Position numbers and translations under genes: made by a program. Below, in pieces: positions 36,201 to 45,448 of a stretch of DNA of 64,000 nucleotides; position 1 is the stretch's first letter, and each line of letters starts with the position of its first letter. The stretch comes from Rhynchopus euleeides (lineage: Eukaryota > Euglenozoa > Diplonemea > Diplonemida > Diplonemidae). The stretch is from contig OY723247.1 of the NCBI GenBank assembly GCA_963210315.1, positions 1,364,001-1,428,000 on the forward strand, given 5' to 3'. The notes under the pieces were generated by a model that was not told the DNA's origin, did no database searches, and worked only from the letters and a program-made list of their open reading frames with translations.

Positions 36201-37429
36201 CAGGCGGTTCTGCGACTTGCTTCGCTGACGAGTGTGAGTCGAAGCCGTGTGGTGACGGTCAGATGTGCGAGGATCCCAACAAGTCGTACAAATCTGCTCA
36301 TGACTTCATCTGCTCGTGTGCTGACGACTCGACCATCACCCAGGTTGACGCACCTGCTGTCTGTGTGTTGGACGAGTGTGAGGCGAAGCCTTGCGCTGAC
36401 GGGCAGAAGTGCACTGACAGCAACACGAAGCCTGCGTCTCTGAAGGACTTCATCTGCAAGTGTGACAACGGTGTTGAGTCGACGGGCGGTTCTGCGACTT
36501 GCTTTGCTGACGAGTGTGAGTCGAAGCCGTGTGGTGACGGTCAGATGTGCGAGGACCCCAACAAGTCATACAAGAGTCCTCATGACTTCGTGTGCTCGTG
36601 TGCTGACGACTCGACCATCACCCAGGTTGATGCACCTGCTGGCTGCGTGTTGGACGAGTGTGATGCCAAGCCGTGCGGTGTCGGTCAGACGTGTGTCGAC
36701 GTGAACACAAAGCCTGCATCCCTGAAGGACTTCGTGTGCAAGTGCCAGAGTGGTGTTCAGGCGACTGGTGGCTCTGCCACGTGTGACGGCAGCACAAGCC
36801 CGAACACGACGCAGACCGCCGCACCCGGCACGACCAACACCAGCAACACCACGCCGCAGCCCCCCACCGTCGTGCCTGGCGCTGCCCCCAACACCCTTGT
36901 CCCCGCACCCGGGCAGACGGGTGCCCCTCCCACATTTGCCCCTGTGGTGACCGGGAAGGTGACGACAACGGCAAAGAAGGAGACGTTTGACAAGAAGAAG
37001 TACAAGGAGCATGTGCTGAAGCGCACAGGTGTGGATGAGGGCACCGTGCAGGTCAACACCTTCGACCTGGGCAACGGCAGTGTTGTGGTCACCACCACCT
37101 TCACCGGCGAGAACGGGAAGCAGGTTGCTGCCGATGTTGATCGCGACGTGGGCCGTGACGAGTACGCCAGCGTCGGGCTGCTTGGCGGCTCCGCCGTGGA
37201 GGAGGAGGACGACGACAGCGCCACACCCCCCTGGATGTGGATCCTCATTGCCGCTGGCGGTCTGGCCCTCTGCGGCGGTTTGGCTGCCTTCGCCCTCCGG
37301 AAGAAGCAGGGCGAGGAGGTGTCGCTCCAGGACTTCTTCAGCGCTGAGGGTGACGCCTCTGCAGGCACTGAGTTCAGCGTCCCGCATACCCCAGCGAATG
37401 CCCCGCGGATCGAATACGCCTCTGTGTAG
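30236..37429 (+). CDS. EGF-module type I membrane protein, long form (copy 2)
   Basis: 2,397 residues from ATG 30236. Signal peptide and N-terminal domain are as in copy 1. A ~420-residue region absent from copy 1 follows (about residues 190-615, Trp/Gly-rich, with repeated short strands; possibly a propeller-like fold, family not recognised). I count 33 EGF-like modules: one divergent first module, a run of 19 alternating VDPKPTLTD and KDPNMKYSS types (DNA period 288 bp), four divergent ones, then nine of the copy-1 types (period 282 bp). Each normal module has six Cys; module 12 (~33662-33789) lost 18 bp between two GTGTG words and has five. Stalk, transmembrane helix (WMWILIAAGGLALCGGLAAF) and a tail different from copy 1 (KKQGEEVSLQDFFSAEG...EYASV) follow. 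It is a probable surface adhesion or receptor protein. Confidence 0.87.
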   Translation: MMGGSPLLWCGCLLAVLQGCSAGEMTDEQKAWYGTITRPGKGNDPVAWGHQNEMAECKGKAGGKADNPRAVLGDGAFSADPVCLPLSLSPPEGGVMGDQGGHVLWTISNENVCTGSPFRVATAAVPNDPNGALIVSWAEDFSSKTGEENARIHLTLFEREGGTGAYQISKDILLKGCVQNGGVVFNKRGDIATMCFGVCKTCDAANKRYEPFIVEVKPDLSKEIRRGSAMRPECAADNQFCYPKSGGAALQWLEYDPVRDVYAAWHSGGWGEHVADVMTVVEADPSKNLPLATCGGWSWACIPGHTEGTRFSYHPEWQDFGALCTSDLPDDSGLSFRPVLGSDPIKIADAEITGAQSQTTWPGAIVPCGCYFYATWHGIQKQGDYAAGKTTDLAFARIDPITRKIVKLKWIKNDALTAEKSTRLAVIGDGKGCNRFLLGWGEMAPFNVYPEKYYAAEIDSEGEFLTEKLDVTDVTLWGEDEPWETLANGDVAWATTWKRNNDGSPSKVGQRPDGSRIRADEECGCTFHGSGSGYGYNLISAYMEKPTWGECKDEDGGCPLRDWGTSGFKTNEFFVNSFRASKRVGALTAHGKAQKARDRHPDCPAKMEPSASCKPEVDECLAMPCGGDQTCTDPSTKVYSDYTCACNADPKITATGMPAVCGNDECESKPCGDGQTCVDPKPTKADLKDFTCTCDDDNTVKATGAKATCTLDECVAKPCGDGQTCKDPNMKLCSKNDFTCTCDKDSSLTNTGAPATCSKDECESKPCGDGQTCVDPKPTLTDLKDFTCTCDDDNTVKATGAKATCTFDECVAKPCGDGQTCKDPNMQYSSRNDFTCTCDKDSSLTNTGAPATCSKDECESKPCGDGQTCVDPKPTLTDLKDFTCTCDDDNTVKATGAKATCTFDECEAKPCGDGQTCKDPNMKYSSRNDFTCTCDKDSSLTNTGAPATCSKDECESKPCGDGQTCVDPKPTLTDLKDFTCTCDDDNTVKATGAEATCTLDECMAKPCGDGQTCKDPNMKYSLRSDFTCTCDKDSSLMNTGASATCSKDECESKPCGDGQTCVDPKPTLTDLKDFTCTCDDDNTVKATGAKATCTFDECVAKPCGDGQTCKDPNMKYSSRSDFTCTCDKDSSLTNTGAPATCSKDECESKPCADPKPTLTDLKDFTCTCDDDNTVKATGAKATCTFDECEAKPCGDGQTCKDPNMKYSSRNDFTCTCDKDSSLTNTGASATCSKDECESKPCGDGQTCADPKPTLTDLKDFTCTCDDDNTVKATGAKATCTFDECMAKPCGDGQTCKDPNMKYSSRSDFTCTCDKDASLTNTGAPATCSKDECESKPCGDRQTCVDPKPTLTDLKDFTCTCDDDNTVKAIGAKATCTLDECMAKPCGDGQTCKDPNMKYSSRNDFTCTCDKDSSLTNTGASATCSKDECESKPCGDGQTCVDPKPTLTDLKDFTCTCDDDNTVKATGAKATCTFDECEAKPCGDGQTCKDPNMKYSSRNDFTCTCDKDSSLTNTGASATCSKDECESKPCGDGQTCADPKPTLTDLKDFTCTCDNDPTVKATGAKVQACTLDECATKPCGDGQTCKDPLQTLGSTFDYVCTCDKDSTTTKKGAPAVCEVDECGTSPCGATQMCDDADKRASALKGFTCTCPGAGGAVKTGGAAQCGTGTDDECATDPCPGQQCVDPDTRDTNKGDFVCTCSTGMGSATGKPAACIENECDSDPCGSSQLCTDANTAADSKGDFKCACKAPATGEKTGAPAECVLDECAAKPCTAGQKCADSNTMPTSLKDFICTCDNGVESTGGSATCLKDECESKPCGDGQMCEDPNKSYKSAHDFVCSCADDSTITQVDAPAVCVLDECEAKPCADGHKCTDSNTKPASLKDFICKCDNGVEATGGSATCFADECESKPCGDGQMCEDPNKSYKSAHDFICSCADDSTITQVDAPAVCVLDECEAKPCADGQKCTDSNTKPASLKDFICKCDNGVEATGGSATCFADECESKPCGDGQMCEDPNKSYKSAHDFICSCADDSTITQVDAPAVCVLDECEAKPCADGQKCTDSNTKPASLKDFICKCDNGVESTGGSATCFADECESKPCGDGQMCEDPNKSYKSPHDFVCSCADDSTITQVDAPAGCVLDECDAKPCGVGQTCVDVNTKPASLKDFVCKCQSGVQATGGSATCDGSTSPNTTQTAAPGTTNTSNTTPQPPTVVPGAAPNTLVPAPGQTGAPPTFAPVVTGKVTTTAKKETFDKKKYKEHVLKRTGVDEGTVQVNTFDLGNGSVVVTTTFTGENGKQVAADVDRDVGRDEYASVGLLGGSAVEEEDDDSATPPWMWILIAAGGLALCGGLAAFALRKKQGEEVSLQDFFSAEGDASAGTEFSVPHTPANAPRIEYASV
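32260..34960 (+). repeat. 288-bp tandem repeat inside EGF receptor 2
   Basis: Two EGF modules per 288-bp unit, about nine and a half units, highly homogenised. A second array with a 282-bp period covers ~35525-36700 and corresponds to 15950-17400 in copy 1. Confidence 0.85.
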
Positions 37430-40400
37430 TCCGAATACACTCCTCATTCGCTTGAGGTCCCGGAAACTGCCAGTTCCAGATGACGCCCCTCGGATTCTTG
37501 TCCTGAACCGCCGTCATTGCTATTTTATGAAATCACCCCCCCCCCCCCCCTCACCTTTCCAACCCCCCCCACCGACTTCCCCCTCGTCTCCCCTGACAAC
37601 CCTCCATCACGAGTGAAGGGGGATACTCTGTGATTCACTTTTTTTTATCCCTCCCTCCGACTCTCTTTGCATCGATTCCCTCTACGTGACCATGACTGTG
37701 GGTTCAGTTGTGCTTTGCTCATGTTGTGGCTGCCGGCGGGGACACAGTGCTTGCGAGACGGGCGCGGGAAGACGCTCGTGGTGAGCCAGATTTCTCGTTT
37801 GTTGTGCAGCAAGCCTGGCCGTGTGAATTGAACCTTGTCGGATTTGACTCCTCATCTGGCCTGCAACAAAGTCTGCAGAATATGCCCGTTGTGTGATGAT
37901 CGCTCTCCGGGTGGTCATCCGAACGGGCCGCCTTCGAAAGTAACCCTCGTTCTCTGATGTTAATTCTGTCGGGACAACTGGTTGTTTTCCCTCCCACCTC
38001 ACCGCACCCCGCAGACACTGGGCACATCGACACCCCCAAATCCGTGCCCAGCCACGACAGCTCCTTCAGCAGCCCTGCTTATTTTGGAGCTTGTTCTGTT
38101 TGCGACGCGCACCCCCCTTTGTGTCTCCCTCCTCAAGGAATGGCAAGATGGCTCGTCCCTCCTCAGACACGGAGACAGCCCCCTCCTCTCCTTGGCACTC
38201 CTTGGGCTCAACGCCCCCCCCCCCCTCTCTCTCGCTGATCTCCTTACTTCTGCCGCATTTTTTATAGCCATTGCCGGCCCCTTTGTTGTTGTTGTCCCGT
38301 CTATTGAGCACTGTAATATTATATGAGCATCCTCCCCCCCCCCCTCCCTTCACAAGAGGGGACACCGCAAAAAGACACCCCCACCACCCACCACCTGGGT
38401 TGGTTAATCGCAACTCACTCACAAGGGGCCCTCGCTAGGTCCAGCCACAGCTCGTCACGGCTCGTCAGTCAGTGAGGGGAAGTGGATGTTGCTGTGGGGC
38501 CAGCTGTTGCTCGCCTTATACACTCAGTGACATCTGGTAGCGAAGGCCCCCCTCCCACAGATTTTTTGTGACCCCCCCCCCCCCTCCCCTGTCGGTGGTC
38601 TCCCCCCCCCCCCCCCTCTCTCCCCGTTTTCCCTTCCTTTCACCCCGAATTCCACGTTTTTTTTAGCGTTGGCCATTATGCTTCTTTTCGTGGTACGCTA
38701 CCTTCGCCAGCCTCCTCCCGATGCTTCAGCCATGAAGCGGAAGCGGTGAAGGCGAAGGTGTGTGTGCAGATAGGCACCTGGCAGCCGGGGGGGGTGGAGT
38801 AGTGTGGGTGTCGCCTTTCTGATCCTGCGGCTGCTGTTCATTGATAAGTTTGCCTTTCCCCCCTTTATTTTGTATTTCTGCCTTGAGGGTTGCTGGTCCT
38901 GTTCGACCTCAGATGGTTTCGCTCCGGTGGCGACAACGGTGCGTTCGGTGCATTTCCTCCTATTCAAAGGTGAAAACCGCCGAGCTTTGCCGCAAGTTTA
39001 CCGATAGGGGGAACCTAAGAATTTAAGCACTGAATAATTCCGTACAAACCTGAATATCATGAAAGACAATAGCAATCAAACAAACCAACTTCACCCAATG
39101 CCGTGTGGTATATACATGCGTGGTATTCTGGGATGTTCTTTGTTTACCCTCCCCCCCCCCCTCTCAAAATTGCACCCTCTAAACAAGGGGTCTGTCCCTT
39201 GTCCCCGCCCCCACCGCCCCTTCCACCCCCCCCCCCCTCCTGGCTTCCTGCCATTTGGTTTTCAAAGGCATAGCCAATATCCAACGGAGTACTGTGCTGA
39301 CTGTGCAGCCCCAACTCTGCGGCAAATCGCAATGCTGTAGACAGCCCCCCTTCCTCGTTGGGAGATGGAATTTGGCTTTCTGTTTAGCGTGATCCCAGAA
39401 GGACCTCGAGAGGGGGGGCAAGGCGAGATGTGTGCCGCTGCCATCTCGTGTAGTGAGGTGGTCACGACACACCCCAAGAAATGTACACAGTGGAAAGGTT
39501 GATGTAGCACTGCTTTACGTCACCTGGGGGGCAGTCACGCCCCCCCGACGAAAGGAAACAGGAAAGAAAGAATGCAGAGGGTGTCCCTTTGGCGCGATGC
39601 TCAAGGGGAGATTAACCTCGTGTTTTGGGTGTTTCAGCAGAGCCACAACCCCCCCCCCCCCCCCACCTTTTGCGATGTTCTCCTACACACCCCCCCCCTT
39701 TCCCCTGTACACCCCCCCCCCATTTTTCGTCTTTTGGGTCAAACTGGTGATGTGCTGTACTGACGAACGGCAACGTACCAATTACAATCCTCGAGTGAAT
39801 CAGGAGGTGTGCTACGCACGCTTTCTAAATACACACATCCTGTGTGTGGACCTCGTCTTTTTGGTCCACGTTCATATCACTGTCATTATGTTTGATGATG
39901 TGCTCCCTGTTTTGGGGGGGGCTTTGACCCCCCACAAACAGTCCCATCATCTCCGTAGCCCCATGTTTCACATTCCCTGCGTCTTCGCAATTATGCGTAT
40001 CCGGCATGTTGCCGTGTTGCATTCCCCCAGCTGCTTGTTTCCGATCAACCCACCACCCCGTCCCCCGCATTGCATCAGTCGAGGACACAGCAAGTGATTC
40101 TGCTGCCACGGCTATTATGAGAGCTTGCAACTTTAACGTTACCATTGGTGGCACCATCCCACTTCTCCCACTGCGGCTCAACACCGTTCTGTTGCGTTTA
40201 GGGTGCTTAGGTGGGGTTGCCTTGTTTATACCCTGCAGCTCTCTTGTTGTGGTCACTATGAGTAGACTGGCGTACCGCCCCAAGAGGGGGGTGTGACAAA
40301 AAATATTTTTTTTTCCCTTTGTGTTTTCTAGGTCCGCAAGGTCCCAAAAATCACTTTTTGGGCACATTTTTCAGAGGTCGCCAGAGGTCGCCACCCGGGA

Positions 40401-40688
40401 AATGCCATTTTTGGGGTTAAAAAACGGTTTTTCACCTTGCCCTCGTGAACTAGGTGGGGAAGGCGACGGTCAGACGCAAAATAAATGGAGGACCCCAAAG
40501 GAGGGTCCGCATCAGGCGGAAATCAGCAGAACCTCGCTCCAGACCACATTGTGGGCCAGGACAGGGTCGGGAAGAGCATAAAACACCAGAAAACCGGTCC
40601 AGGAGGTCTCTCTGGGGCTCAAATCCCCTGAAAAGGGGTCTGAACAGGTGGCGACCGAAGGGCGACCAATGGTGCCCACGGAGTTCCT
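37430..40688. other. Non-coding spacer rich in C-runs
   Basis: No gene supported. It has long C-runs on the + strand (37537-37550, 38213-38224, 38333-38345, 38572-38584, 38600-38613, 39150-39160, 39650-39664) and one TIR element (38425-38550). The short ORFs are Pro-rich translations of these runs. Confidence 0.55.
38425..38550. mobile_element. TIR element, GGGGCCCTCGCTA family
   Basis: Inverted ends GGGGCCCTCGCTA and TAGCGAAGGCCCC, ~126 bp, non-coding. The interior differs from the other family members, so it is an older or different subfamily. No clear target duplication was seen. Confidence 0.55.
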
Positions 40689-41511
40689 CATCCCAAACTT
40701 GGGACCCACCGAAAAATGGACCAGATGGTGGTCCCAAATTAGGGACCGACCAACAAAGCGACCAGATGGCGGTCCCAAATTTGGGACCGACCGATAAAGC
40801 GACCAGATGGTGGTCCCAAATTTGGGACCGACCAATAAAGCGACCAGATGGTGGTCCCAAATTTGGGACCGACCAACAAAGCGACCAGATGGCGGTCCCA
40901 AATTTGGGACCGACCCATAAAGCGACCAGATGGTGGTCCCAAATTTGGGACCGACCGAAAAATTGACCAGATGGCGGTCCCAAATTTGGGACCGACCGAG
41001 AAAGCGACCAGATGGTGGTCCCAAATTTGGGACCGCCATCTGGTCGCTTTCTCGGTCGGTCCCAATTTTGGGACCGCCATCTGGTCGCTTTTTTGGTCGG
41101 TCCCAATTGTGGGACCACCATCTGGTCGCTTTATGCGTCGGTCCCAAATTTGGGACCGCCATCTGGTCGCTTTATTGGTCGGTCCCAAATTTGGGACCGC
41201 CATCTGGTCGCTTTATTGGTCGGTCCCAAATTTGGGACTACCATCTGGTCGCTTTCTCGGTCGGTCCCAAATTTGGGACCGACATCTGGCCAATTTTTCG
41301 GTCGGTCCCAAATTTGGGACCGCCATCTGGTCAATTTTTCGGTCGGTCCCAAATTTGGGACCGCCCTCTGGTCAATTTTTCGGTCGGTCCCAAATTTGGG
41401 ACCACCATCTGGTCGCTTTATCGGTCGGTCCCAAATTTGAGACCACCATCTGGTCGCTTTATGGGTCGGTCCCAAATTTGGGACCGCCATCTGGTCGCTT
41501 TATTGGTCGGT
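40689..41511. repeat. 41-bp satellite array that inverts at its centre
   Basis: Twenty copies of the palindrome GGTCCCAAATTTGGGACC (some with one to three changes) occur at a strict 41-bp spacing from 40689 to 41485. Between them lies a 23-bp non-palindromic spacer. In the eight left units the spacer reads CGACCAGATGG; in the eleven right units it reads the reverse complement CCATCTGGTCG. The switch takes place across the palindrome at 41017-41034 without disturbing the 41-bp phase. The array is therefore a large inverted repeat made of small palindromes. The open frames on both strands arise because 41 is not a multiple of three and the unit has no stop codon; they are not evidence of a gene. 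Confidence 0.92.
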
Positions 41512-41793
41512 GAACATCCTTCAGGATTTTGAAGGCACGTCTCACACCGGTTGGTGCTGTGTCGCATTCCAGGGGATAGTCCTTCACTTGGGTACGATTC
41601 GGCGCGACTGAGTCATCAAGCTTCATCCACCTGCCTCTCATGGTGGCGTTGGGTTTTCGCACGCTGCGCCGCATTTTCACCCGGCCGAACTCAAAAACCC
41701 AAAGTCTACTGAAGATAGTCTGTCCTCTCCACAACATGTGATGGGAAAATGTTGAGGTCGGGCCATGCCAGCCCTGGCACGAGATCACTGCTC

Positions 41794-42094
41794 GTACCTG
41801 GGACCACCCGTGTAAAAGTCCCCCCAGGGGGGACTTAAGCACAGGTGGACCTAAACACGGGAGTGGGCTGGTCTGGAGGGTCATCAGGTGGCCGCTAGGC
41901 CACCTGGTGCCCTCCAGGTGCTGTCAGAGTCGAAAAGTGGGGTGCCAAAAGTCCATCCGGACCGGAATCACCCCCATACGACGGAAGCGGAAGAGGTCTT
42001 CTTGGTCTCCACCGTGCCACCCCCGTGTTTAAGCCCCCCCCTGGCCGAAAGTCGCCTCCAGGGGGGGGACTTAAACACGGGGGGTCCCAGGTAC
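41794..42094. mobile_element. TIR element, GTACCTGGGACC family, copy 1
   Basis: 301 bp, bounded by GTACCTGGGACCACCCGTG and, inverted, CGGGGGGTCCCAGGTAC. The interior is shared with 63292-63660, including CCATCCGGACCGGAAT and GAAGAGGTCTTCTTGGTC. It has no coding capacity; internal GGGGGGACTTAAACACGG-type sub-repeats mirror the ends. It is a MITE-like, non-autonomous element. Confidence 0.65.
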
Positions 42095-45000
42095 CCCCGA
42101 AAATTCACATTGTGTCTACAGTGTGGGGCCCGAAAATCGAGTTTTCGGTGTTGCTTTTCCACATTTGGGGTTCCCAACTTCAGGACTGTCGCGCAATTAC
42201 CTCAAAAGTGGCCGAGAAACCCAGGAATTTCTTTTTTTGAAGCCAATATTTTTTGTCACAGTAGCTTAGCTGAAAAGTTGGGCGAGTCGTCCACCCTACT
42301 ATGAGGGTATCGGCTTCCAATCCAAGCCAATTATCACAACACACACGCCCTTCCCTCCCGCGAGCAGCAGTAGGAGGCACAGATCTCCATGGCATTTTGA
42401 TGGAGATGATGCTGGCTTGCGGCATATGGTGAACTGAGCGTAACAATGGCTTTCCGATAGTCAAAAGTGCGGGACACAGAAGTCTCAGAACGCTGTATCG
42501 GTTTGCGTCGACGAGTGGATTCCTTCAGGGTTGGGGCGGGATCTGTTGTATCCTGCCATATCTTGTGTGTGCAAGCTTTTAAGCTGGGGTTCCAATACAT
42601 CCCCTCCTCCCTGACCCCGTTTCATTTTTTTATTCCCGAGTCATGTTGACTGCAACCCGCCAGCCGGTGGGTGTCTTCAGTGTGTGGTCACAACATAGAT
42701 GATCCTAGGAAGGCAACCAGCCTAGGAACAGGAAATCACGAAGCAACGTGCTGCTCCAACTTTTAAAAGACACCTCATAACACTACACTACCTTCGTGAT
42801 GCGTGCACTCGTCACGCCCCAACACGCCGTCAACGATCCAAAGAAAATACAACTTCCGAATCGACACGACCTCTCTGCCTAATATCAACCGAAGCCAGCC
42901 TTGGAATGGCTGGCCCCCTTGCCCTTGTGTTTACCGTTTACTGATATCCCTGAGGTAGTCCCAATTAGTTCCCAAACGCAAAAAAAACGCACAAAAAAGA
43001 TGAGGAGAAATCTGTCAAAAAAAATTGCCACCACACACCGCAGACGAACAGCGGTGGCAAACCCCCATCCCCTCCTGCGCTCTCTCTGTTGCCAGCACCA
43101 CCAGGTGATGATCACGGGATGAAGGGTACCCAGGTCAGTACCCACCTCGCCCAACCTTGCCTCCCCTCCCCACCCCACCCCCCACCTCGTGGAACTATTC
43201 TTTACTGAATACTCTACAGTGCAGGCGGAATAAATATCGGTGGTATTGATGTCGTTTCTGATAATGTCGGGGCCCGGGTTTCGCGAAAATGAATTTTTGT
43301 TTAATTTTTCCTGGGGCGGGGACGACTGCAGGCACAAAGTAGTCTTTTATATCCCGCCAATGGGCGACCCAGCGCTGCACCTGCCGCTCTCCGACTGGGC
43401 GTTCCAGGTTCTCGGCGCTCCACCACCGAGATGCAGCTCCTGCCGTACAGTGCCGCGTGTCGTCCGTCACCTGTTTGACCTCCTCGGGTGCCAGTGGGCG
43501 GGCAGGGTGCTTCTGCTCCGCCTCACACACCCGCTGTGCATCAGCAATTGCGAGATGCGTGCTCAGGTTGTCCTGCGTTCTGGTTGCTTTAGTGCTTTCG
43601 TTGTCGTTTATATTTTTGCCGGGATCCGAAAAACGACAACACAATAAACGACATTAATTCCACCTGCACTGTAACCCACACAAAAAAAACCGTTTGTTGC
43701 TGTGCCCGATTCTCACCTCTTTGGTGTGAAAAACGGGCTGCCCCAAATCTCTGGATGCCGAGCAAAGGAAGAAGGAATCTCAGGGTAGTGGACTGGGGGG
43801 GGGGGGGGCTACGCACACAGTCTTGTCTGTCGAACACCCCCTCCCCCCCCCCCACTTCACATAGCAAGCGAATGGGGTGGTGGTTAGTGGGTGCCTTCAC
43901 CTGGGTTTACCTTGCTTCCCGACTTACCGGCATCATTACCCCCCCCTCCCCCGTTGGCAGACCAACAAGAGAAAATATTTTTGTGCGCAGCAAAAGAGCC
44001 GGAGGGTGGGGGCCTGTCAGATGTCTCCAACCCAACTCTTTGAGCCGGCTCTCCCATGGGGAGCCGGTGTTGTCTTGTCTTGGTGTCTGGAGGAGTGCCG
44101 AGCTCTGCTCCAAAGCTGTGGCAAGTGTAGATTACGTCAAACAAAGATCCAAGGCAGTGGTGATCGTATCAAGGAGCAGGGGGTGTGCTCGGTATGATCT
44201 GCCCTGCTAAAGAAATGATTCACATGTCAGTGTGGCTACTGCTGTGTCTCATGGCAACATCGCGTATCTGCGCCAGTCAGATCTGAAGGCAACTCCCCAA
44301 CATATTTTGTTTTCTGCTGTGCCGGAGGAAGAGAAGAGCATGGGGCATCGGAGAGGGATGCGGTGGTGTGTTTGAGTGTTTTGAGTGTGCCACAATTTAC
44401 TCAAGCGCAATCCGGTGGCTCTCTTGTGTGCACAGTCCGATCCCCCCCCCCCCCCGCCCCTCTGTCCTCCGTCTTGGCTTCCGTTCGCCCTATGATTTTC
44501 CTTTTCGTTGATGTTGGTGTGTTTGTTTCTGAGGTGCCTGCCATCGCACACATCGATAAACCTCGCACACAGGGCATTTAGTGTTGCAGCGAAACAAAAA
44601 ACAGAAAAAGCGCAGCGAGATTGCAGTGCTTGTCATTGTTCACCATTTTTAAGTTGTTTTACACTCCACACACACCCATGCCGGTTTGGGGGAGTGTATC
44701 GCAACCATTATGGTAGAAAATATTCTGTTCGTCCTGTCAACACGAACTAACTGTGTGGTGAGACGCGTGATAGATTCCGTCGTTTTGCCTTCTTTGTGCT
44801 GTTCGCATTTCAGAGAGGAAAACGGTGGGGTCAACTTTGGTGTATGTGTGTGTGTGTGTCGATTCGGCAGCTCATGCTATTTGGGCTGTCACAGTGCATC
44901 ATTGGTTAGTCTTGCCCGACAAAATGTGAAGGGGAATGGAACGCAGGCAGAATTGTTAGGGTATTCATCCCAAGAACAAAACGATTGAAGACCAACATCA

Positions 45001-45448
45001 CCCACCTGCCACTAGACTGGGGATCATCTGACAGAATGCAACCCCGGCTGCAACCACCAATGATGTCTCCTCAGGATAGCATTCAGGACAATTCATCTTT
45101 TTTTGCTCTCAAGCTTCTGACCTCCCTTCCCTTCCCCTGCACCCCCTCCCGACCCCCCATACGTGATCCACCACCTCTCCCGAATAGGCGAGGCGGTTGG
45201 TTTTCCCTTGTGTGTTCTTGCGATCTCCCTCCGTTGTTCCCCCTCAGGGAGGATGATCGAGATTTGTGACAACCGCCAGAGAACTGTCTCTGCAGCGCCC
45301 CAGCCCCCTCCCCTGCGAACTCGGAGTTTGTTGCTCGGGTTCTTGCGGAGTGTGGCCCGTCGGTTTCCAGTGCCTCTAGTATTGAGGAACTTGTTGGCGC
45401 ATCACATCACCACACCGCACCATACCAGACCAGAATACACACGGAACA
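42095..45448. other. Non-coding spacer upstream of RIB43A, with possible minus-strand relic
   Basis: Mostly C-run-rich, low-complexity DNA. An exception is 43350-43580, which is GC-balanced and free of homopolymers and gives a protein-like minus-strand translation (reading frame 43195-43644; segments such as EAEQKHPARPLAPEEVKQV and RWVAHWRDIKDYF). I cannot name a family. Confidence 0.4.

Noticed and set aside
33047-36301. 1,084-residue open frame antisense to EGF receptor 2 (and a 675-residue one antisense to copy 1)
   Set aside because: It follows the same 282/288-bp repeat and exists because the repeat unit has no antisense stop; composition is Arg/Leu/Thr-rich with no domain, and the sense frame has signal peptide, Cys framework and transmembrane helix.
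40450-41884. Overlapping ORFs on both strands through the palindromic satellite (KFGTD/IWDRP-type repeats)
   Set aside because: A stop-free 41-bp unit is open in all frames and both strands; the array is symmetrical, so translation gives near-identical nonsense from either side.
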